DNA of 41,928 nt from Scytalidium lignicola. Its lineage: Eukaryota; Ascomycota; Leotiomycetes. The stretch covers positions 1 to 41,928 of the forward strand of contig NCSJ02000355.1 in assembly GCA_002812745.2 (NCBI GenBank), given 5' to 3'. Below the pieces are notes generated by a model, which made no database searches, had not been told where the DNA came from, and was given only the letters and a program-made list of their open reading frames with translations. Position numbers and translations under genes: made by a program. Below, in pieces: positions 22,317 to 34,320 of this stretch (its first letter is position 1; every line of letters starts with the position of its first letter).

Positions 22317-25300
22317 ATGGCGTTATCCTTCAGCAAAGCCCAGGTTTCTCTAGCCTCGGCGACTCAAGAAACAACCTTAGCGCTAGCAAATCTTAATTTT
22401 GATTTCTCTCTAGTCAAAGTTGACGCGCCGGCAGAATTCAAGGATGTCGGAACAGCACTGACAAACCGGCGACGGGCTGCTGCGGAGAACGGTTCAGCTC
22501 ACAGACTTGCCCGTAAACTGGGACACCTCTTCGAGTCGATCATTCCGCCGATTCCTAATCTAATAAGAGCTTACGGTCTAAGAGCTTCAGAGATTTCCAA
22601 CACCCCCTCGATCAACGGGAAAGGATGGCAATTTCAGGGTCCATTCAAAGACTTTGTCTGGGTTGATGGTACCAGTATCTGGGCAGCTGCTACGTCAGGC
22701 CCTAGCTCTATTGCGGTACATCTCCTTGCTTGTATGCTAGCTCGAGTATGGTCATCTTCAGAAGCCGCATCTATTTGGGAAGAGCTAGTTTTGGAAAGAA
22801 AGAAAGAACTATCCCGGTATGAAAATGTCGAATCTCTCAATCTGAAGGATGTTGTCGCCACGGAGCTGTCGATCTCAAAAGAAGAGCTCTCCGAATGGGA
22901 TGCGAGCGCTCGTTCGTGGCTTCGTGCAGCCGACGACGTCGATCTGACACGAAAACGCCAAAAGCAGTTGATGCTAATTCTCGGAGACATAAACTTGCCC
23001 GTTGGTCGCCAACTGGATGTCTATGGCGGCGTTACAAAATCGTGGCGAACAGCTTTGAAGACAATGGATAAAATAGTATCAGGTGAAGCATACAGTATCA
23101 CCGATGGTGCAGTACTGGTAGCTTTATCAGCGTGGCATCTATATCCTGACATGCTTGTCTTGGGCAAAATGAACCAAGAAATTAAGCAAGGAGATGATTT
23201 GGTGGAACCTGGGGCCATCCTGACAATCGGCCTTCGAGGGATTGCACGCAAACAAGCAGACATGGGTGTCCACTAGTCTCTATCACTCGCCAATCTTCGA
23301 TATTATAGTGCTCCAGTTCTATCATCGAAATCCATTGGCACGGCCACATCACGGCTTGATGCCGATCAATTCACTTTGGTGGTACTAGGATGTGTTATTG
23401 GATCCTGGAACATCTCTTTTCATCGCCTTCACGACGGAATTAAACTGATCCTCGAAATCGGCAGAGTGATTGAAATGGCGCTGACGAACCTCTTAGACAC
23501 CCAGTTATGCTCCGCTATAACGAAGACTTCGTGGATTATAATCCTTGTTAATGCAGCTCGCAAATTCGATCAGTCTACAAAAGAAGAACAGGAATCTTCT
23601 AAGCGGTTATTGGGGCTAGGCTTTCGACTATATGAGTTTATTACTGGCGGCCTGACAGATGTATTCGGACTGAGAAGCCACAAGCTTTTCCATCTGATCG
23701 CAGAGCAAAAAGATAAAATCGCTTTTCTACGACGAATCATGGCTAGCCACAAAATGCCTTCTGGTTCATTTATTATTCGTATTTCGGGGGCGATATCAGC
23801 TAATGTGGGAAACATTGGCGTCCAGAATAACGGCTCTGTTAATTCCCAGAGGGATTCTTTCCAACTTGCTACAGTGTTTCCATTCGCGGTTGGTCAAAAC
23901 TTAGGGCGGAAGCATGTCCGTTGGATTGCAGCAGACTCGGGATACGACAATGATATTTATGCTACTAATGCAAACGAGAGAAGTGTCAGCAGCGATGACG
24001 TTCATATCGTCAACATCAAAGATTTAACGCTTCGAAAGGAACATTTTCGCTGGCGAAATCCGCATCCTTTCTTCAAAGCTCCATCGGAGCAAGTCACACT
24101 GCATCAAGAAGAACGACATCAAAAAGATCATACAGACAGTGAATTGAAAGCCCCAACTTCAGCCCGCCAGGCTAAAGTAGAGAAGAGAAGTTCGAGGAAA
24201 GAGGATAAGGCAGCTCATCGTGGCGGTGGGAAATCAAAACCAAAGAGAGTTTCATGGCAGCGGCTGGGATTATCGGATCGTGAGCTCTTCAATGGTGAGA
24301 CAACCTGTGGACCGAGGATAGACATGTCAAGAGAGGCTGATCTTAAAAGCTAGATTCTAGGAACATAGAAGCGCCCCAACACAACAGGTTCGGACTGGTG
24401 GATGAAAAGAATGGTGACGAAGCTGCGAACAAGCAGGCAATGGAAATTGAGAAAGTAGTATCCTACAGTTTCTCAGCTGGAGATCCCAACGGAGTGTCTC
24501 TGTTCCAGCGGACGGATGGTACGTATAGGACACATGCCGCACGTCACTGCTATTTGCGGGGAGTTGAGGCACTCGATATCAACACTATATCGGAACTTTT
24601 AGCAAAAGGGGTCATTGACTCGACCTTGCTGCTCCACCATTTGGTGGATCACATAAATCCATTGAAGAGCGGTCAATACTTCGCGCAGTCTTTGAAAGTG
24701 TTTTCAAGCTGCGTGGAGGTGTATCGGAACTTACCTGGCGCAACCATCTTTGGAAGTATCTTCGATCTCAAAACACAGCTTGGTCTTGCAAAATAGGCTA
24801 ATATCGATGCGGAATACGTTAATTTGACAGACAAGGAGGGAGTCGCAGTCAAGTTTAGAAATCTGCTCCCTTTGAAATTAAGTCGATCATCCACGTTTGC
24901 CTGCATCATTATGCTCGAGTCTGGCGGTTTCGATCTGGATCCTCACGATCTTCAGCACGCAATGGCAGTCTCTTCCGAAAACTCGCTCTACATTGCTGCC
25001 CCACTGCTATGCGACCCCCTTACAGAACTTGAGGCTCACGAAGTCCGACGAGTGGTTGGAAATATTGGTCGTCCAGGGGTAGCTGTATTGATCCCCCCTG
25101 TGAATCCAAAGGTTCGCAGTCTGCAAATCTCCAAATGGAACATCATAAACCACGCCCCATTTGACGGCAACCTCGCGGATTGCTTCCGGAGTACTTCTCT
25201 CCACCTTAGTTTCTCTGGATATGAGCTCCCAATCATGACAAGCGAACATGGAGGAAGATTTGTTGAAGCATTCTTCCTAGAGGCTATAGTCTCGGTGCAT

Positions 25301-25996
25301 GACTCTGGCGAGTGGGTCGCCGACCTTGATATACTTGCAGCCCTAAGCAGTCCTCTTTGGAAGCCAGTGCTTCGTCAACCACAGTGCGATCCCAAGCCAG
25401 TGGGACAACACAAACCATCCTTCGAAATGACGTCCATTGACTGCTGGGAAGAGCTTCTTGAGAAACCAAGATGCATTGTTGCGGTGCGAGCACATGGAAA
25501 CTGGCAAGCGCGTCTGGCAGCTGCCGCCATCAGCATCCAGAAAGGCAACCCTACTATACTGTTTAGAGGCCACGGATGTTGGGCTTGCGGCCTCGTCGCT
25601 ATGGGTGGGGTGTTCCGGCCGCAGGAATTATTCGTGTATGACAAGCTCGCCCAGGAGAACGGGACTTCGACTCCGAATTCGGCTTCCAGCAATGGAACAG
25701 ATGAAAGCGACTGGCCATCAGATAGTGACTGGGCTTATGATCTCCAGCAGGACTCGCTGTCTAACATTTACCACCTCTTCAAAAGTAATGGGGATCTCCT
25801 CGATGGCCCCACGTTTATTCTCTAGGTGCCTTTGGAAGATGCGAAGGTACAGTACGTGCCATGCCTATTGGCAGTCAGACACCCAGAACTGTGGCTCTAA
25901 ATTTATGAATCTTACTCAAACAAGGTTCGGAAGGTTCCTTGTGGCCCTTGTTCAAATTCTCATATGTGTAATCCTTGCTGGGAATCTAAGTTTTGA
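22317..25996 (+). pseudogene. Large uncharacterised fungal protein gene with an internal TAG
   Basis: Model: exon 22317-24294, intron 24295-24353 (GTGAGA, CTGAT, CTAG), exon 24354-24755, intron 24756-24830 (GTATCT, CTAAT, GACAG), exon 24831-25825; 1125 codons with one in-frame TAG at 23274-23276 (codon 320). Coding continues without shift across it (GVH-stop-SLSLANLRYY), where Trp (TGG) is the likely original. The stop at 25823-25825 is also followed by plausible coding sequence (VPLEDAKVQYVPCLLAVRHP) up to TAA 25898-25900 and on to TGA 25994-25996, so the 3' end may be mutated too. I believe this is a conserved ascomycete family of unknown function: an N-terminal helical region, WVDGTSIWAAATSGPSSIA near 118-136, WHLYPDMLVLG near 284-294, and a basic hydrophilic segment at about 580-645. 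No catalytic motif is recognised. It could be a recent pseudogene, a RIP victim, or an assembly error at one base. Confidence 0.65.
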
Positions 25997-26757
25997 CCTT
26001 TGGCAAGGTAAACTTTAAGGGAGGAAGCGCGCGACCGTAAGTCAACCTACGTAATAGTTAGCAGAAAGTACTTTGCCTTACAAGACCTCTTTGTGGAGGT
26101 TATCTGTGTCGCGGATATGACCAGAATTTATATATCTCGAGTTTTCCATTCTCGTCAACTGCTGTATTTATAGTCTAAGTGCCAGGATTTTTCATGATGA
26201 TTGGCCCTCTTCTTTTTGGATTAGCTTTCTGCCATTTTAAATATATGCATTCTGCGGCTTACTGGCGCATTCCAGAGGAACGAAATCCATCGCATCCCTT
26301 CTGTGCGCACGTTGATTATTACTATGCTATTCTTAGCAATAGTACCTTATTCTAGCAACCTTATCAACTCCGAAAATAATAAACACAACTAAAAATATTA
26401 TGTTCCTCCTATCTTAGGATACAAATTGTTCCTTAAACGTTCAATAGTGCTATATACAGATTATTCTAAGCCCTAGCTGTATTAAGCAAATCTGCACGTC
26501 AGTTAGCTGAATACCCCTGAAAAATAGCCCGACTCCTTATTTGCCATTTGCTAGAGCTAAGGTGGCCTAGGCAAGGAGAGTGAATAGACCTCGAGCTAGG
26601 AGCGGTATCTATGTAAGCCTCGACGCCAGTGAAAAAGACCAAGCTCTCCCAACGTTCTGCTCGAAATATACTTTTCTTTCGAATGAAAGAATGTTAATTG
26701 ATATTGAGGCCGATCGACTAGTATCCAATTAATTAATATACAACTATAAATTTTATC
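25997..26757. other. Intergenic / promoter of the Zn2Cys6 gene
   Basis: AT-rich and without a recognisable gene. The leader of the next gene ends in an AT-rich stretch just before the ATG at 26758. Confidence 0.5.
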
Positions 26758-28290
26758 ATGAAACGACAGCCGCCAAAAAGAACTCCTCACATAAACTCAA
26801 AAGATGGCTGCTTGACATGCAAGAAACGGCATGTACGCTGTGATGAAGCGTTTCCTTTCTGGTATGTAGCTAGGACGCCAATTAACTCAATTCTAAACAT
26901 GGTCTTTATCATTAAATTATCTCAACAGTCGAAATTGTCTACGACTTGGCCGAGTATGCGAATACGCCGACCACATAAGACAGGCAAGGCTAGGACCGAC
27001 ATTAGACCTTACAGTTGCAACTGGCGTACCACGAGATCCCATAGCAGTTCCAACCGCAGATCCTAGTGTATGGACATCTTCTAGCTCTGTTTACTCGCCA
27101 ATTCCTTCTAATCCCATACCATACGTTGAAAATTTTCCTTTGCATCATCGCCGCTTGCTATATCAGCACGCTCAGCTGTCTTTGCAGGCCCGGTTGCCTG
27201 AAGGATGCATATCGTTCATAATCGGAAGTTATTCGCCAATGTGCCCTTCCCTTCTTTTAATGCAGAGAAATAATGGTAGAACTCACTAACTCATTCGAGG
27301 CAGATTTTATTCCGTTGCTGCCAAATTCCCATTTGCCAAACATGCGCTCATCTCAAATTCTGCTTTCATAATCCATTCAGTCACTGGAGATCCAGCTACA
27401 GAGGCCATTGCAGCTGAAGAGAGGACTGCTACTCTACGTGGTCTCCAGCTTGCTATCAACAATTTTTCCATAGAGAATACAGATGCTATTATTGCTACCT
27501 CTTTATGCCTCGCCTGGTCAGCACCAGACTGGTGAGTGTCGCTCTGAAACCTATATGTCTGTTCATCAAGTGTTGATAACACATCTATCGACATGTTAGA
27601 ACTGTAACGAAGCTAAGATGGTGGAAATGAGCCAATTTTACTAACAGATTTTCAAGGCAACACTGGGAGATATTCCTGAGTGGATTAGCTCGTGTAAGTT
27701 CTTTCTAACCTTAATCTACTAGTCACAAACCTTCGATAGAGATATTGATGAGATTCTAGGTCTTAGAATCTAGTAGAGATTGGAAAGACAACGTGCTATT
27801 CTCCCCGTTATACCAGGGTGATTTTATCCTACTAAACCTTCCGCCAAAGTTCGGTTTAGAACAGGCATACCGGGACCAACCAGTACACTACCAGATAGGG
27901 AAATTGCTGCTTGTGATGTCTGAATTAGAATCAGCTACCGAGAGGCTAAGCCTAGAAGATAGGAAGGCAGCTGGATTCGATCGATTATCCACGCTTCGAA
28001 TGGTTATAGAGACAGCATCCCGTGCACAATCCGAGTCTGAAACCTTCCACGCACTTTCTCTATTAAGGCATTGGATGTTTTGGATCACGCTTACACCGTG
28101 TCCTAAGGTTGACGAGAGCCGCTTGATATTTCTCGCTCAATTTTATCTTACAGTCTGGTCTGCAGTGCCGATGTTTCCTAGACACTTCGCTGCTCATATT
28201 GCGTCGACATGTTCTCGATTAATCCAAGGACTGAAGAGGCACCCTTCTCTCCCTCACGACATATCGAGAGCGCTAAGCAGTTTATCATGA
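26758..28290 (+). CDS. Zn2Cys6 (GAL4-type) transcription factor
   Basis: Best model: exons 26758-26861, 26929-27240, 27304-27531, 27657-27693 and 27760-28290; 403 residues. The binuclear zinc cluster lies at about 18-45 as CLTCKKRHVRCDEAFPFC then RNC...C, spacing C-x2-C-x6-C-x6-C-x2-C-x6-C. Intron 1 splits the fourth Cys codon. After the cluster comes a Ser/Pro-rich linker and a helical regulatory region containing FPFAKHALISNSAF, ATSLCLAWSAPDW and HWEIFLSGLAR. It would bind DNA in the nucleus; targets are unknown. The intron at 27241-27303 is the weak point: the acceptor (CACTAAC branch, GGCAG) is good, but the donor GTGCCC is poor and others (27193, 27214) would also keep frame. Read without it, a TAA interrupts the frame. 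The protein is short for the class, and no full middle-homology region is obvious. Confidence 0.75.
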
Positions 28291-29294
28291 AGGCTTTTAG
28301 AAGAGGGGTTTGGTTAAGAAGTTAAACACCTATGACATATGTGTGAGGGGAATCTTCAAGTGCAGTATATATGGCAGTACAATTTTATGCGCAGACCTCG
28401 AACACGGATTTTTATTTTTGAAAATAGATGTCTTGATGTGCTCTAACAACGATCCTTATTTGCACTTGTAGTGGAGCGATATATAGATTTTCAACTACCA
28501 GTAGTAAAATATTTCTGAATAGTTGATTACAGTACAAATATTGACCACTGCTTTTTAGCAGAATTTACGCAAATTCTGCCAGAAGGCGGTGAGTAAAACT
28601 GCCTGTTGATGCCCTCTGATGCCGTACTTTCTTTCTTCCAAGACAGCTAGTTCTGTGACTGTGAGATGATAGCCTCGCAGCTAGGTCAGCTCTGCCTGTG
28701 CCATGTCGGGATGTGTACGTATAGCATGGCATCTCACTTTCTTACCGACAATAATGGCGGCTCAGCTATGAGAATAGGCTGCTGGCCCCTTAAATACTAG
28801 CCATGTTGATGTGCGGCGTAGCCAGGGGGTGGAAGAGGGCTGCTGACACCCCCGATTGGCATAAAATTCGCAATGTCACCTCGCCAGCATCGCTCAGCCA
28901 TCAGCCCCGTGGTCATGGCCAAGATGCACAAGACTCACAGCTGAGACACACACCTAACAGGATGGTCATCTCAGATCTTGATGAAGGATTCATCCTCTTT
29001 TCAATGGTTCCTGCTTCATATAAGTCATATCACAGCGCCATGTGCTTTTTGTTGTGTTTTCCCCTAATCTGAGTCTGTGATCGCTGGGTTTCGCTCACGG
29101 GGAGTTTAGGTGGCAGCTCCTGTCGCTCATCTCCTTTCTCATCCATTTCATCTCATTCGCATCTCCATTTTTCCCGACATCATACTTTTCGTGATACCCT
29201 ATCTAGTTTTTGTACGATTTCCTGGTTATCTGTATTGTCTGATCATTTTCTGCTCTGTTTCGCTTTTCGCTTTCGTTTTGTCTCAGCAGCAATT
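28291..29294 (+). promoter_or_regulatory. Intergenic region and 5' leader of the HSQGG gene
   Basis: No gene is recognised in the first 800 bases. From about 29115 to 29290 the plus strand is strongly pyrimidine-rich (CTCATCTCCTTTCTCATCC and similar), typical of a fungal core promoter and leader. The frame continues upstream of the ATG at 29295, but the leader composition and context favour 29295. Confidence 0.4.
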
Positions 29295-31101
29295 ATGGCT
29301 CGCACCAAGTTCTACGGCTCGCAGGTTGGAGGCAACCCCGTCATCCCTCACAGCTACACTGGTTCGCCGCTGCAGCTTCTGCGCGATGATATCCGCGCGG
29401 CTTTCTCCTTCATGGCTTTCATGCCATTCATCGTTTGGCCGCTCAAGCCAACCCGCTCCGGGCCATTTTGCGAGTTGTACCCGTCCACTGCCAACCTGTA
29501 CGACTTATTCCTACATCTCATCCTCATCATCATGCAGGTGCCTTTCATCTTGTCTATTCCATTTTGGATCTTCTTCCCCGTTTGGTCAGTGCTTTTGGGT
29601 GTAACTGTGTTTTTTGTGGTGTACAAGTCTATTTGCAAGCTGCTGAATGGGAAGGCGGGATACCTGGAGAGTAATCCGGAATATGCCAAGGAGCGGGATG
29701 ATGAAAAGTGGATCTTCATGAATGGAGTTGCTGTTGGGTAAGAAATGTATTTTTCATCTTCTATTTTTATATTCTGACGTATTTTCAGTCATAATTGGCT
29801 TCAAAGCAATATTGATCGTCTCTCTCTAACGTTTGGTCGCCATGTCACGGGGGTACACAACTCAACGTAAGTCCTTCTCGGCCCATTTACCATCTTGTCT
29901 TTTGCTCTAGTCAAAGAATATCTAACATTATATCAGTGATGGTATCATATTCGATGTTATCCAATGTCTTATTCAGCGCAACTTCAATTACGCTACGAAC
30001 GACATTCGTGCTGGTTACAAGATCGTTAAGGAAACTCTCTACAACCCGAAACTTACCAAGGTGGTCTTCATTCTGCACAGCCAAGGTGGCATCGAAGGCG
30101 GTATGATCATTGATTGGCTTCTGCAAGAAGTGCCTCAAGACCTCCTGGCAAAACTGGAGGTGTACACTTTTGGCAACGCAGCTAACCACTTCAACAACCC
30201 ACATCAGACTCTGCTGTCTGAACATGCTTCACTTACGAACCCCAGATCTCCATCGAGCACTCATACAACGACAAAAGTAGCTTACCATGATACCCATTCA
30301 CATGGGCATATCAAATCGCCTACCTCTACACCTCTCACAACTACGACTGCTATCTCTAAATCTACCACCCTCACTACAACGGGAAAGACCCTCCGCCATA
30401 TTGAACATTACGCGCACACTTCCGACTTTGTTGCTCGCTGGGGCGTGCTACACTTCACATGCAACTACTCCCTCGCATCTCCCGCCGCCCCACGGTTCAT
30501 GGGCCGCGTCTTCGAGCGACAGGAAAGAGGCCACCAATTTAACCAACACTACCTGGACGGTATGTTTCCACTCAAATCAGCCGTGTCAAGTGAAGGCAAA
30601 GAACACGGAATCGGAGGCTCGGGATTCAGCGGTGCAGACGAAGACAACGAGTTCATGAACACGCCGGTTGAGCTGGGCATAGATGGCGACGAGAACTGTG
30701 ATCGTCGTGAGGGCTTCGAAAGCTCATATTGCGCGGCTCACGGTAGTGGATTATCCAAGTACGAGCAGGATGAGACGATCATACTGCGGGATATGAGTCC
30801 CATTTCGCCAAACAGTGTAATGGGGAATCTGAGGGTGCAGAGCTTTGGGAGAGGGGTCGGGGCCGATTGTATGGTTAGTTGGGATGAACGTTGGAGAGTG
30901 GATGATGAGAAGAAGGTTGTAAAGGAAATAGTGAAGGAGATTACGAAAGAGACTGGTAATGGTCATGCTAATGGAACAGTGACTAGAGAGCCCAAGGTGT
31001 ATCGTGTGAAAGATCTTAGCCGGCTTTGGTTATATCGGAATGGAAGAAGTCCTATGATTGATGAGGTTGATATTGGAATTGCGAGGATGGCTACTCTTTG
31101 A
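29295..31101 (+). CDS. Membrane-anchored alpha/beta-hydrolase-like protein
   Basis: Exons 29295-29737, 29789-29866 and 29937-31101 give 561 residues; introns of 51 and 70 nt have GTAAGA/TTTTCAG and GTAAGT/TATCAG. The N-terminus has one or two hydrophobic segments at about 37-50 and a long one at about 70-112 (LFLHLILIIMQVPFIL, FPVWSVLLGVTVFFVVY), so it is likely membrane-bound. The catalytic-type motif KVVFILHSQGGIEGG lies at about 214-228. HSQGG resembles the GxSxG elbow of lipase/DUF676-like hydrolases, with Ser222 as candidate nucleophile and His in place of the first Gly. DFVARWGVLHF further on and a C-terminal acidic and Ser-rich stretch complete it. I recall similar fungal proteins without assigned function; enzyme activity is an inference. 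Confidence 0.85.
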
Positions 31102-31733
31102 CCTTTAGCATGGCTTGCGTGTATTCTAAAGTCCAAACCTATTTTGTGAGAGTATTTTAGACTTTGTAAAATTATTGTCATTAGTATTACTAGTATTACT
31201 AATTGCTTTCACAAGTTTAAAGCAAATACCATAAATAGTAGTACAATAATTTACCTTATAATCGAATAAATTTAAATCTAAGTTCCCTTCTAATTATAGG
31301 AGGGAGACATCTCCGTAGGTAGTTACTAGTTAGTACTTCGTACTTTAGCTAGTGTTAAAAATAGCATTATTAGCACTATGAACTTGCAGACTGATTAATA
31401 TAGTGCGACAAGGTCCGTCCTGTGTGTAACAACTATTGGAAAGTATCGATCGCTAAGAATATCCTCAGCTTAAGGATGTAGGTGCCAGAGAGATAGTCCT
31501 AACTCCGGGAATTGTGCCAAGATGTCCTACTCAGGCGGTACTGGCAAAAGGAGTAAATGATCAGTTAGGGGCTCATTCGGAGGTGCTGTAGAGATTCATG
31601 TGTGATGAAAAGGGGAATTGGGTTGCCACGAATCGCGGCAAGCTTCCAGCAATAGCAGGGCAGTATGCAGCAATCCCACTACGGACGAAGCTTCCTGAAT
31701 CAGGAACATAAGGGGTCCTCGTGCCCCTCCCCC
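31102..31733. other. Intergenic, nothing recognised
   Basis: AT-rich with short TAGTATTAC direct repeats near 31183-31200. From about 31470 composition rises and may contain more of the dehydrogenase relic (a short frame with LTPGIVPRCPTQAVLAKG), but I cannot support that firmly. Confidence 0.4.
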
Positions 31734-32008
<275 letters not shown>

Positions 32009-32350
32009 TGGATGCAGTTTCAAGGCAAACTGCACCCATATCAAATAAACCTGATGCAACGATAAAATCACCCATGATCGTTTTATCTCCATTTCCAAAT
32101 CCGTACAATACAGNAAAAAAAGATCAAGCTCAAGTTTCTCTCGGCATTTTGAAAGCATCGGAATTTGGGACGAAAAAGTTGCAAGTTACAAACCACCCTT
32201 CACTCTCCTCAATGTTCAATCCATCTTCCCATTTCTCTTCAGCCCGCAAAGATTTTGACCTTCTTGTTGGCCTGCCAACTGCCTTCATCTGCTCACCCCA
32301 GTGCTTTGGATATATACCACCCAGACCTCCCATCTCCGACTTGATGTTTC

Positions 32351-32670
32351 TCACAACTTCCCCTGGCCGGCAGCGTTCCCTTGTTTCTCTTCAATGATCT
32401 TCTGCAGCTTCTCGATGTCCTGAACGATTTCGAAGTTGCGTTTGTTGAGATCACTTGCAGTGTTTAATTCGAAGCGTAAGCGTTCTTGCACGGAGGGCGG
32501 GGAGTAGAGGTAGCAGTTGAGAGTGTGGGCTTGCTCTGATTTGGTATTGCTATGAGGGAGAATTGGTGTTAGTGGGAAAGAAGCTGTGTGGTTTCAAGAT
32601 GGCTTATGAGAGAAGCATACTAGGACATTTGCGCGCTTGGGGAACGGGATGTTGGGGTGCGTGATGACAT
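32351..32670 (-). CDS. Small two-exon protein with coiled-coil character
   Basis: Minus strand: exon 1 32670-32621, intron 32620-32550 (GTATGC donor, CACTAAC branch, CATAG acceptor), exon 2 32549-32351; 82 residues ending at TGA. The N-terminus is Ser/Thr/Pro-rich. The central part reads HTLNCYLYSPPSVQERLRF, followed by a charged helical stretch (SDLNKRNFEIVQDIEKLQ, then KIIEEKQ) with heptad-like hydrophobic spacing, about residues 46-74. I do not recognise the family. Evidence for a gene is the clean splice set and the biased, protein-like sequence; each exon is too short to stand out by length. It could be a subunit of a larger complex. An alternative donor (GTCCTAGT) would also keep frame. 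Confidence 0.6.
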
Positions 32671-33459
32671 GTTTGTGAGTATTGCAAGCCTGCGCCTTGG
32701 AGCTGAGAAGGAGAGCCTGAACAGTCTGAAGGGGAAAGAATCATTTTGCAATTGGATTATTTTACTTTATACTCGTCCAATCCTCTTGCCTACGATGTTT
32801 GAGAGTAACTGTTTACGAAGTTCATGTCTTGTACTTCGATAGACTTTTCAATTTTGCGAGGTGTATCATTCCCTCCCCTACTCACAGGGCATCCTGTTAG
32901 ACTTAGCTCTCAAATCAGAAAATCATTCCGTGAGTTGCTTTCCAGTTTTCGAGGTTTCAGATCCAGGAGAGATACAATTTAGCTTTGGAGATACCACGTG
33001 ACTATTGCTCGTGGAATGGAGATATTCTTTGTATAACCTTCGCAAATCAGAGCAATTCTATCTAGCTGTGCTGCTATTAGTCCAGAAGCGAGAGCACGAG
33101 TAATCTTCGCAAAATTGAAGTTATGCGCATTTTCAACCTTCCGTCTTCACTACACGGTCATAGTTCTCATTACTTCTCGCGTCTATCCGTTCAGCGAGGA
33201 GACTAATTTGCTATGCCCTTCGTTGTCTCAAGTGTTCCGTTTCCTGTGTGGATTCTCGTCAGGCTGGGCTGAATAGCCGAAGCCAGTTCCCTGAGAAGGA
33301 CGGAGGATTTAAATGTGCCTCCATGACTATTCTACAACAACAGTCTTGGCTTAGATTGGCTTCTATTCTGCACCTTTGGTAGACTCGCTAACAAACAATT
33401 GCTTTGTTGCCCACAATATTACAAGAGACGAATCGCGCTGTAGGCATTCAGCAAGAGTC
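32671..33459. other. Divergent intergenic region
   Basis: Separates the small minus-strand gene from the first finger paralogue on plus. No gene recognised. The plus frame stays open from 33376, but its first ATG is at 33460. Confidence 0.45.
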
Positions 33460-34189
33460 ATGGATCCATTCATTACAGACTCGCATTTCTTGGATTTTGT
33501 TGCGAATCCCCCCCCTGAAGACTTTGACTTTCCGATCCATCACGAATCTCAGAAGTGCCTAGAATCTAATCTTGGAGTATGGGAACCGGACCCGTTTCCT
33601 CCTAATCTTTTATACGACAGTAAGAATGGTATGGTTAACTCGACTGTCTCGTTCATACCGTCGGAAGATTATAGCTCAAATTCAAGCCACTCAGCCATTC
33701 AGACCCATGATCCAGTGAACCTTATGGCTACGGAAGCCCGCAAAGCACCTCCACTCCCTCCTACAGATGCAGCCGAGCCGAGATTTGCTTGCCCGTACCG
33801 GAAGCACAACCCCGGGAAATACACAATTTCTCACTGGCAACGATGTGCATTATCTAGATTTAGTTCCATTGCTCGTGTGAAGTAAGGTCACCCCTCTTAC
33901 CGACGAAGTTCTCTAACTCCAATGAAGGGAACATTTGTACAGACATCACCTAGGCTTTCCATGTCATAGATGCAACACTATTTTTAAGAATGAGGACCAA
34001 CTGAACTCACATATGGAAAGCAAAGAGCCATGCTCTTTAAAACCAGAAGTCGAGAGATTGGATGTAGTCACTCCAAAGATGGTAGAACGTCTTCGACGCA
34101 GGAGAAGGGTAGATGGAAGCGCGTCAGATCGATGGGTGGAGATTTATCAAATGCTATTCCCAGAATCCGAAGTCCCTTCTCCATGTTAG
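33460..34189 (+). CDS. C2H2-like finger protein, paralogue 1
   Basis: Exons 33460-33881 and 33928-34189; the 46-nt intron has GTAAGG, CTAAC and GAAG. 227 residues. The N-terminal half is acidic and low-complexity. From about 108 it reads RFACPYRKHNPGKY, a second Cys 17 residues on (QRC), then ARVKEHLYRHH, FPCHRC and a final LNSHMESKEPC. These make two finger-like units, C...C...H.xx.H and CxxC...H...C, of a family common in filamentous ascomycetes. The tail has RWVEIYQMLFPESEVPSP, also a family hallmark. Role unknown; zinc and possibly DNA binding are inferred. It stops just where paralogue 2 has its second intron, so either it is short or a third exon (donor GTTAGT at 34185) is missed. A paralogue follows after 131 bp. 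Confidence 0.75.
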
Positions 34190-34320
34190 TAATCCCTCGG
34201 ATCTGATCAAATGGAATTTTGAGGGCTATTTGCTAAGGCTTGTATGGTAGTGATAAAATTTGCGCAAAGGCTGACATCTGAGAAGTTTTTAATCCATATC
34301 CTGACGAGGAAGCAACAGAG

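Noticed and set aside
24295..24353. Apparent frameshift with a TAG in the large gene
   Set aside because: The segment has GTGAGA, a CTGAT branch point and a CTAG acceptor, and splicing restores the frame, so it is an intron rather than a lesion.
24756..24830. Second in-frame TAG (24794-24796) as a nonsense mutation
   Set aside because: It falls inside a 75-nt frame-keeping intron with GTATCT, CTAAT and GACAG; no mutation is needed.
27256..27303. 28-nt intron GTAGAA...GGCAG in the Zn2Cys6 gene
   Set aside because: Too short for a fungal intron and it breaks the reading frame of the next exon.
14007..31101. A secondary-metabolite or other gene cluster
   Set aside because: A transporter, a Zn2Cys6 regulator and a hydrolase-like gene lie on the same strand, but there is no backbone synthase or tailoring set and unrelated genes intervene.
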